From NCBI RefSeq assembly GCF_014643375.1, contig NZ_BMJJ01000001.1, forward strand, positions 639,782-703,781: a stretch of DNA of 64,000 nt. Direction: 5' to 3'. Source of the stretch: Aureimonas glaciei (GTDB taxonomy: Bacteria > Pseudomonadota > Alphaproteobacteria > Rhizobiales > Rhizobiaceae). Numbering within the stretch: position 1 is the stretch's first letter; every line of letters starts with the position of its first letter. Below are positions 57,937 through 64,000 of the stretch, in pieces. The translations under genes and the position numbers were made by a program. Below the pieces are notes generated by a model. It was given only the letters and a program-made list of their open reading frames with translations, was not told the DNA's origin and searched no databases.

Positions 57937-58413
57937 TCAGTTCCGCCAGTGCAGGACGCAGATCAGGGTGAACAGCCGGCGGGCGGTGTCGAGATCGAGG
58001 TCGATCTTGCCGGCGAGACGGTCGCGCAGGGTTTCGGAGCCGTCGTTGTGGATGCCGCGCCGTCCCATGTCGATCGCCTCGATCTGCGAGGGCGTCGCCG
58101 AGCGGATGGCCTCGTAATAGCTGTCGCAGATCAGGAAATAGTCGCGGATGATGCGCTTCAGCGGCGTCAGCGACAGGATGTGCGTGACGACGGCGGCATT
58201 CGCCTCGTCGCGGATGTCGAAGACCAGGCGCTTGTCGATCAGGGACAGCTTCAGTCGGAAGCGTCCCTCGGGCAGGCCGCTTGGCTGGAACCGGTTCTCC
58301 TCGATGAGGTCGAAGATCGCCACCGCGCGCTCGTGCTCGATATCGGGCGTCGCCCGCCCGATGGTCTCGTCGAGATCGATGGCGATCAGCCGCGAGGTCG
58401 GAGTCTCCGTCAT
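57937..58413 (-). CDS. UPF0262 family protein
   Basis: A 158-residue conserved protein of unknown function, nearly confined to Alphaproteobacteria. Diagnostic segments are [45 protein letters not shown] and [17 protein letters not shown]. It lies 7 nt after the hisD stop, so the two are cotranscribed. Confidence 0.93.
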   Translation of the reverse strand: MTETPTSRLIAIDLDETIGRATPDIEHERAVAIFDLIEENRFQPSGLPEGRFRLKLSLIDKRLVFDIRDEANAAVVTHILSLTPLKRIIRDYFLICDSYYEAIRSATPSQIEAIDMGRRGIHNDGSETLRDRLAGKIDLDLDTARRLFTLICVLHWRN

Positions 58414-58420
58414 GCCGCCC

Positions 58421-59719
58421 TCACAGGTTCAGGCGGATGGCGACGGAGCGGCCGTGCGCGTCGAGGCCCTCGACGCGGGCCAGCTCGATCGCCGCCGGGC
58501 CCAGCGCCCGCAACTGCTCGGGCCCGAGCTTCAGGATCGAGGTACGCTTGACGAAGTCGAGCACCGACAGGCCCGAGGAGAAGCGCGCCGAGCGCGCCGT
58601 CGGCAGCACGTGGTTGGAGCCGCCGACATAGTCGCCGATGACCTCCGGCGTGTGCCGGCCGAGGAAGACCGCGCCGGCATTGCGGATCCCGGCGAACAGC
58701 GCCTCGGGGTCCTCGACGGCGAGCTCCAGGTGCTCGGCGGCGATGCGGTCGGCCAGAGCGGCCGACTGAGCGAGATCGCCGACGACGATCACCGCGCCGA
58801 AATCGCGCCAGCTGGCCTCCGCCGTCGCGCGCCGCGACAGGCGGGTCAGCTGGCGCTCGACGGCTTGCTCCACCGCATCGGCGAAGGCGGCATCGTCGGT
58901 GATCAGGATCGACTGCGCCGCGGCGTCGTGCTCGGCCTGCGCCAGGAGGTCGGCGGCGATCCAGTCGGGATCGTTGCCGCCGTCTGCGATGACGAGGACT
59001 TCCGAGGGACCGGCGATCATGTCGATGCCGACGGTGCCGAAGACCCGGCGCTTGGCCGCCGCGACATAGGCATTGCCCGGCCCGACGATTTTCGCCACGG
59101 GCCGGATGGTCGCGGTGCCATAAGCCAGCGCCGCGATCGCCTGGGCGCCGCCGACGCGGTAGATCTCGTCGACGCCGGCGATGCGTGCCGCGGCCAGCAC
59201 CAGCGGGTTGAGTTCGCCCTTCTGCGCCGGCACCACCATGGCGATGCGCTCGACGCCGGCGACCTTGGCCGGCACGGCGTTCATCAGCACCGAGGAGGGG
59301 TAGCTCGCCGCGCCACCGGGAACGTAGAGGCCGACCGATTCGACCGCCGTCCAGCGACTGCCGAGCTCGACGCCGATCGCGTCGGTGTAGCGGTCGTCGC
59401 TGGGGCGCTGGCGCTCATGGTGGCTGGTGATGCGCCGGTAAGCGAGTTCCAGCGCCTCGAGCGTCGGCCGCGCCGTGGCCCGGTAGGCGGCCTCGATCTC
59501 GTCCGTGCCGACGCGCAGCGTCTCCGGCGTCAGCGCCAGTCCATCGAAGCGGTTCGTCAGCGCGACCAGCGCCTCGTCTCCGGACCGGCGAACTTGGTCG
59601 ATGATGTCGCGCACGACGGCATCGACATCGGCCGAGACTTCGCGTTTGGCCGCCAGCAGCGCCTCGAAGTGGTCCTCGAAATCCCCTGTGGCGACATTCA
59701 GCCTGACCGGCACCTGCAT
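58421..59719 (-). CDS. hisD: histidinol dehydrogenase
   Basis: Catalyses the last two oxidations of histidine synthesis (histidinol to histidine) with NAD+ and Zn2+. The 432 residues contain [37 protein letters not shown], the zinc-site region [22 protein letters not shown] and the [19 protein letters not shown] substrate region with its catalytic histidines. No other his genes are adjacent; this isolated location beside DUF2948 and UPF0262 is the usual one in Rhizobiales. Confidence 0.97.
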   Translation of the reverse strand: MQVPVRLNVATGDFEDHFEALLAAKREVSADVDAVVRDIIDQVRRSGDEALVALTNRFDGLALTPETLRVGTDEIEAAYRATARPTLEALELAYRRITSHHERQRPSDDRYTDAIGVELGSRWTAVESVGLYVPGGAASYPSSVLMNAVPAKVAGVERIAMVVPAQKGELNPLVLAAARIAGVDEIYRVGGAQAIAALAYGTATIRPVAKIVGPGNAYVAAAKRRVFGTVGIDMIAGPSEVLVIADGGNDPDWIAADLLAQAEHDAAAQSILITDDAAFADAVEQAVERQLTRLSRRATAEASWRDFGAVIVVGDLAQSAALADRIAAEHLELAVEDPEALFAGIRNAGAVFLGRHTPEVIGDYVGGSNHVLPTARSARFSSGLSVLDFVKRTSILKLGPEQLRALGPAAIELARVEGLDAHGRSVAIRLNL

Positions 59720-59780
59720 TCTCCCCGCGGCATGGGCCTGATACGGGCGGATCGTCAGCGCCGTGGCGGCGCGAGGACGA

Positions 59781-60242
59781 TCACCTGTCCGGCTTGTCGT
59801 GGTCGGGGCGTGCCGCGGTCGACCAGGCCGGGCCGAGGTCGGCGAGACGCGCCTCGACGCATTCGACGTCGAGCCTTATCGCGGACCCGCCGGCAAACAC
59901 AAGCTCGATCCAGCCGGAGGGGGCATCGCCGGGCGCGAACTGCATGGTGAGCAGCGAGAGAACCTGGTCGGTCGCGGCGGGATCGATGCCGTGCCGCTGC
60001 ACGGCCCTGACCCGGGCAAAGCTGAGAACCGCCTGTCGCCGCTCGTATTCCTGGCGCCGGAAGAGGCTGAAACGCGAATGGCCGCCGGCCTTTTCCCAGA
60101 CGAAGCGGTTCATCGCCAGGACGAAGCGCTGCTCCGCCGGCAGATATTGCAGATCGTCGATGCGCAGGACCGCGTCCTGGCAGTGCGCCGCGAGGATGGC
60201 GAGGTCGTCCGCGTCGACCGCGTCGAGGCGCAGGAGGTCCAT
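59781..60242 (-). CDS. DUF2948 family protein
   Basis: A 153-residue conserved alphaproteobacterial protein without known function. Recognisable segments are MDLLRLDAVDADDLAILAAHCQDAVLRI, FVLAMNRFVWE and the C-terminal LVFAGGSAIRLDVECVEARLADLGPAW. It immediately precedes hisD (61 nt) and probably shares its transcript. GGAAAG lies before ATG 60242. Confidence 0.88.
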   Translation of the reverse strand: MDLLRLDAVDADDLAILAAHCQDAVLRIDDLQYLPAEQRFVLAMNRFVWEKAGGHSRFSLFRRQEYERRQAVLSFARVRAVQRHGIDPAATDQVLSLLTMQFAPGDAPSGWIELVFAGGSAIRLDVECVEARLADLGPAWSTAARPDHDKPDR

Positions 60243-60322
60243 GGGAAGCTTTCCGATCAGCGAGGGTTGTGGGCTCGGAACTAGGCGTCCGGCGTCGCTT
60301 GCCAAGGCGCCTGCCGCCGCGG

Positions 60323-61621
60323 TCACGGCGTGATGCGGAATTTCGCCAGCAGCCGCAAGCCGACGATCGCGATCCAGGTCATCATCCAAACCGGATCGGC
60401 CCGCTTGAACAGGAAGCTCTCGAGAAAGGAGGTCAGGAGGCAGAAGGCCAGCACCATCAGGAGGAAGTCCGCCAGCCGCTCGTTCTCCGGCGAGGGGCGG
60501 CTGTTCACATAGTCCTTGAACGGCAGGACGATGAGCATCGCGACCGCCGGTAGCAGCGCCGGCCAACCGAAGGCGATGGCGATGTCGAGATAGCCCGAAT
60601 GCGAGTTTACGATGCCGCGCGGATCCCAGGAGAGTTCGAACGGCGCTTCGGCCCGCAGGATATGGTCGCTCAGCCAGAAGGATTCGAAGCCCCAGCCGGT
60701 CCATTGCTGCGCCTGCATCTCATCGAGGGCGAAGCGCCAGAGGTCGGTGCGGCCGGTGAAGGTCGTGCCCGGCAGGACGGCCTGCAGGATGCCGTCGAGA
60801 AAGGGCGAGAGAACGGTTCCGATGGTCAGCAGAGCCATCGCGACCATGGTGATCGACAGGATCAGGATCGGCAGCACCCGGCCGCCGAAGACGCGCGCGC
60901 CGATGACGAGGACGGCGACCATCGGCACCAGCGCCGCCGTCGTCTTCGAGCCGGTCTTGTAGACGAAGAGACCGGCGAGAATGGCGATCAGCCAGCCGCG
61001 CCAGCGATCGCCGCCGCGCACGAGATAGACGCCGCCGAAGAACAGGGCGGCCATGACCGGGCCGGCGATGTTCTTGTGCGCGTAGATGCCGCGCCAGAGG
61101 CCTGCATGCTGCGGCTCGTCGCCGCCCGCGCCGTGGATGGCCAGATCCGGCCAAAGGACGATGCCGACATAGGACAGGCCGAGGACGGCCAGCGCCGCGA
61201 TTGTCAGCACCTGGCGGAAGGCGCGCTCGCTCGGCGGGAAGGACACGACAGCCGTCGCCGCCAGCATGGCGAACAGGGAGAACAGCACGGCGCGGAAGGC
61301 CGCGTCCGGCGTCGCCGACTGGGTGACGGAAAACACCATCCAGGCGACCATCACCAGCCAGGTCGGCCGCAGCAGGGCGAAGACGACGCGCTGCGTGGAG
61401 AACATGGCGTGACCGATGAGGGCCAAGAGGCCGAGGCTGCCGAAGCCGAGCTGATTGACGAGGTTTCCCGTACCGCCCGCCGTCTCGGATTCCGAGACGA
61501 AGGGCGTGAAGGAGACCAAGAGCGCCGTGAAGATACCCGCCGCCAGGGCCGTCTGCACGGCATGGACGGCCTGCTCCTGCGGCGAGGCGTCAGTTCTGTT
61601 CGGGGCGGCGATACTGTTCAT
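60323..61621 (-). CDS. O-antigen ligase / Wzy-type polysaccharide polymerase
   Basis: A 432-residue membrane protein with about 10-12 hydrophobic helices and the large periplasmic loop of the O-antigen ligase family. Conserved residues are visible in RGIYAHKNIAGPVM, TGSKTTAALVPM, FTGRTDLWRFALDEM and the C-terminal VNSHSGYLDIAIAFG. It resembles ExoQ-like exopolysaccharide polymerases. Its start overlaps the end of the glycosyltransferase gene by 32 nt, indicating one operon. Confidence 0.88.
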   Translation of the reverse strand: MNSIAAPNRTDASPQEQAVHAVQTALAAGIFTALLVSFTPFVSESETAGGTGNLVNQLGFGSLGLLALIGHAMFSTQRVVFALLRPTWLVMVAWMVFSVTQSATPDAAFRAVLFSLFAMLAATAVVSFPPSERAFRQVLTIAALAVLGLSYVGIVLWPDLAIHGAGGDEPQHAGLWRGIYAHKNIAGPVMAALFFGGVYLVRGGDRWRGWLIAILAGLFVYKTGSKTTAALVPMVAVLVIGARVFGGRVLPILILSITMVAMALLTIGTVLSPFLDGILQAVLPGTTFTGRTDLWRFALDEMQAQQWTGWGFESFWLSDHILRAEAPFELSWDPRGIVNSHSGYLDIAIAFGWPALLPAVAMLIVLPFKDYVNSRPSPENERLADFLLMVLAFCLLTSFLESFLFKRADPVWMMTWIAIVGLRLLAKFRITP

Positions 61622-62579
61622 TGACCTTCCCGAACTCGGCCATCAGGCGTCCGATGGCGACATGGATGGGATAGAGCCCGATCATCGGCGAACGGGTCCG
61701 GGCGGCGAGTTTGAGAAAGCGCCAGGGCGACAGAGCGAGAAGACCGAGGCTTTTGGCGAGGATTTTCAGCCGGCCCGACGGGCTCGCATCGGCGCGCCGC
61801 TCGATCAGCGCGGAAATCGCGCCATTGCGCAGGCTCCTCGCCTGCAGCCAGGAAAATTCGGTGCGCCGCGCCGGCGTCGTCTCGCAGACGGGGGCCTCCT
61901 GGCACCAGGCGAAGCGGAAGCCGCGGCGCCGGCAGCGGGCGTAGAAATCGCTGTCGCCGCCGCCGATGAAGTTGAAGGCGGTGTCGAGAAAGGGCGGCCC
62001 CATCGCCTCCAGCACCCGGCGCCGGATCAGCACATTGCCCGAGGAATAGAGGATCGGGACGGGGCCGGTTCGGGTATAGGGCGCGGTGAAGACGGGATGG
62101 CGGCGGACGCTCTCGGTCGCGCCGGCCTCGAACACCGGGCATTGCGGCGCGCCGACGAAATCGGCGTCTTCCCTTTCCGCCGTCGCGACGAGGCGATCGA
62201 TCCAGTCCGCGCCTGCCCATTCGTCGTCGTCGATCACGAGAAGGTGCTGCATGGCCGGAAACCGGGCGAGGGCCGTCTGCCAGCCGGCATTGTAGGCGGC
62301 GCAGTTGCCGCGTTCGTGTGCGACGAGGACGAGGCCCTCTATCGTCCCGGCTGAAAACAGCGGCCCGGCGGCACCAAGACCCTCGCGCCCCGCCGCGTCG
62401 TTCTCCATGACGATCACCGCGAAGCGCCGCGCCGTCTTCTGGGCCGCCAGCGAATCCAGGGTCTTCAGGAGATGTTCGGGCCGGCGGAAGGTCGGCAGCG
62501 TCACCACGATCTCGTGCGCCGGCGCCCCATCCCGCAGGAGATCGGGAGAGACGATTTCGATCGTGATGGAATCGTCCAT
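61590..62579 (-). CDS. glycosyltransferase family 2
   Basis: A 329-residue GT-A fold enzyme. The nucleotide-sugar site begins with VVTLPTFRRPEHLLKTLDSL, the DXD-type motif is VIDDDEWAG, and the catalytic region ends with FNFIGGGDSDFYARCRRRG. It probably adds a sugar to a lipid-linked repeat unit polymerised by the adjacent ligase-like protein. ATG 62579 is chosen; the GTG at 62627 is an alternative without obvious support. Confidence 0.9.
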   Translation of the reverse strand: MDDSITIEIVSPDLLRDGAPAHEIVVTLPTFRRPEHLLKTLDSLAAQKTARRFAVIVMENDAAGREGLGAAGPLFSAGTIEGLVLVAHERGNCAAYNAGWQTALARFPAMQHLLVIDDDEWAGADWIDRLVATAEREDADFVGAPQCPVFEAGATESVRRHPVFTAPYTRTGPVPILYSSGNVLIRRRVLEAMGPPFLDTAFNFIGGGDSDFYARCRRRGFRFAWCQEAPVCETTPARRTEFSWLQARSLRNGAISALIERRADASPSGRLKILAKSLGLLALSPWRFLKLAARTRSPMIGLYPIHVAIGRLMAEFGKVNEQYRRPEQN

Positions 62580-62760
62580 GCCCGCCCCAGCCTCGAAGCG
62601 CCCTGCTTCTGCCCGCGCGCATTGCACCGCATAATCATGAAGAGCGGCTGAACGGGCGGCGAAAACCGCTGGACGTCTCGCGTTTTCATGGGCGGCTTAG
62701 CGTATTTGAAACCGGTCTCTGCCAAGCTCCTGGCTGTCGAAGCGGCGTCGGTCGGAGCGA

Positions 62761-64000
62761 ATGCACCTTCTTTTCATCAGTTCCCTCCTGCCCGATGGCA
62801 ATGCGGCGTCGGGATTCGAGCTGGCCAACCGCGCAATCGTCGAGGAGTACCGTCGACAGGGGGTGCGGCTGACCCTGGCCGGCTTCCGTCGACCCGGATC
62901 GGCGGCGGCGGCGCCCGGCGACATCGATCTGGGAGAACTGGCGATCGAGAACGCCGCCGTCGGCCGCGGGCGGAAGCTCGCCTGGCTGGCGCACGCCCTC
63001 TGGGCCGGCCTGCCCATCTCCGCGGCCAAGCTCGCCGTCCTCGATCCGCGCATCCTGCGCCGGAGACTGGCCGCGGCGGGGCCGTTCGACGGCTATGTCT
63101 TGAATTCCGTCCAGATGCCGATCGCCTATCCGTTTCTCCTGGCCGACCGGCCCTCGGTCTTCATCGCGCACAATGTCGAGCATCTCTCCGCCGAGGAAAA
63201 CGCGCGCGATGCCCGTTCTTGGGCTGCGCGCCTGCTCTACCGGCGCGAGGCGCGGCTCTTGGCGATCAGCGAGCGCCGCATCTGCGGCCGGGCCGCGGTC
63301 ATTCACCCGCTGAGCCGTGACGACCAGCGCCTGCTGGGCCTCGGCCAGCATCCGGCCTGCCATCCCCTGGCCCTTTCGATCGGCCGGTCGACCTTGCCCG
63401 ATACCGGCCGCCGGACCCAGGACATCGGTCTCATCGGCACCTGGAGCTGGGCCCCGAACCGAAGGGGCCTCGACTGGTTCGTCGAGGAGGTGGTGAAGCT
63501 CCTGCCGGCCGATCTCCGGATCGCCATCGCCGGCCGCTTCGACGGTCCGCCGCCGCCGGCCCCCGCCAATGTCCGCTTCGTCGGCCGCGTGGAGGACGCG
63601 CAGGCCTTCATCAAGGCCTCGCACGTCGTTGCATTGGCGACGCGCGGCGGCACCGGCGTCCAGCTGAAGACGATCGAGACGTTCGAGGAGGGGATGCCGG
63701 CCGTGGCGACGCGGGCCGCGCTGCGCGGCGTCGACCACACGCCCGACAATGTCCGCGTCGCCGACGAGGCAAAGGACTTTGCCGCGGCGCTGGTGGCGAT
63801 GGTGGCGGGCGCGCGGGCGGGAACGGTCCGGCGCGGCAACGGCTTTGCCTTCATGCTCGGCCAGCGGCATGCCTTGTCGGCCGCTGTGCGTCGCGGCCTG
63901 GCCGACCTCACCGCCTTGCTCGAACCGGCCGGCCGGCCATTGCCGCCCGCCAGGACGGACGATGTCGGGGCCGACACGGACGGGTCGGTGCCGGCCGGGA
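62761..64000 (+). CDS. glycosyltransferase, GT4/GT-B type (3' end outside window)
   Basis: The frame opens with ATG 62761 and stays open to the window edge (413 codons), so the gene continues beyond it. The N-terminus MHLLFISSLLPDGNAASGFELANRAIVEEYRRQG and the mid-region segments FIAHNVEHLSAEEN, IGLIGTWSWAPNRRGLDWFVEEV and ALATRGGTGVQLKTIETFEEGMPAVAT are those of sugar-nucleotide transferases with two Rossmann domains. It is divergent from the GT2 gene across a 181-bp interval and extends the polysaccharide locus. About 390 residues contain both domains; the tail after residue 390 looks disordered. Confidence 0.88.
   Translation, partial: MHLLFISSLLPDGNAASGFELANRAIVEEYRRQGVRLTLAGFRRPGSAAAAPGDIDLGELAIENAAVGRGRKLAWLAHALWAGLPISAAKLAVLDPRILRRRLAAAGPFDGYVLNSVQMPIAYPFLLADRPSVFIAHNVEHLSAEENARDARSWAARLLYRREARLLAISERRICGRAAVIHPLSRDDQRLLGLGQHPACHPLALSIGRSTLPDTGRRTQDIGLIGTWSWAPNRRGLDWFVEEVVKLLPADLRIAIAGRFDGPPPPAPANVRFVGRVEDAQAFIKASHVVALATRGGTGVQLKTIETFEEGMPAVATRAALRGVDHTPDNVRVADEAKDFAAALVAMVAGARAGTVRRGNGFAFMLGQRHALSAAVRRGLADLTALLEPAGRPLPPARTDDVGADTDGSVPAG

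Overview
The window is about 68% GC, densely coded and free of insertion sequences, prophage genes or CRISPR arrays. Gene content and order point to a chromosome of the Hyphomicrobiales (Rhizobiales) in the Alphaproteobacteria. The main evidence is a rhizobial-type chemotaxis operon (MCP-cheS-cheY-cheA-cheW-cheR-cheB, then cheY-cheD-cheT), the DUF2948-hisD-UPF0262-phosphatase block, a dapD/dapE/argB neighbourhood, RirA-like iron operators and an EcfG-like stress promoter. Placement in Aurantimonadaceae is possible but only a guess.

Layout. 1-8.7 kb: end of an MFS exporter, a membrane protein, dapE, a lipoprotein lytic transglycosylase, dapD, a LOG-family nucleotide hydrolase, a small acidic protein, a pyrimidine 5'-nucleotidase and an MHS-type symporter. 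8.8-11.9 kb: argB, a secreted histidine phosphatase and a YcaQ/AlkX DNA glycosylase. 11.9-16.3 kb: propionyl-CoA synthetase and a 4-hydroxybutyryl-CoA dehydratase/HpaB-like flavoprotein, divergent from a TetR regulator. 17.2-26.4 kb: the chemotaxis locus. 26.9-28.8 kb: recQ. 29-34.5 kb: an iron-uptake block (TonB receptor, ABC exporter, siderophore-interacting reductase), whose two promoter regions share one operator motif. 34.6-35.8 kb: small stress-type genes (68-aa protein, RMF-like protein, PRC-barrel protein). 35.8-43.4 kb: gnd, aldo/keto reductase, aldose epimerase, a TVP38 protein with a flavin disulfide reductase, and a bifunctional mannose-1-P guanylyltransferase/isomerase.

43.7-47.7 kb is the most coherent special system: a bufferin locus. 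It holds a DUF2282 precursor, an MNIO (DUF692) maturase, a DUF2063 partner and a DoxX protein, divergent from an ECF sigma factor and its NrsF-type anti-sigma. The two divergent promoters carry the same GTAACA-N16-CGAA element, so one metal- or thiol-responsive switch probably drives both the copper-binding peptide operon and its own sigma factor.

47.9-53.5 kb: tRNA-Arg(ACG), an orphan sensor kinase, and rpmH-rnpA-yidC-engB. 53.6-57.4 kb: a TetR-controlled EmrAB-type efflux pump with a 25-bp operator. 57.4-60.2 kb: phosphatase-UPF0262-hisD-DUF2948. 60.3-64 kb: start of a surface-polysaccharide locus (O-antigen ligase-like protein, GT2, and a GT4-like gene running off the window).
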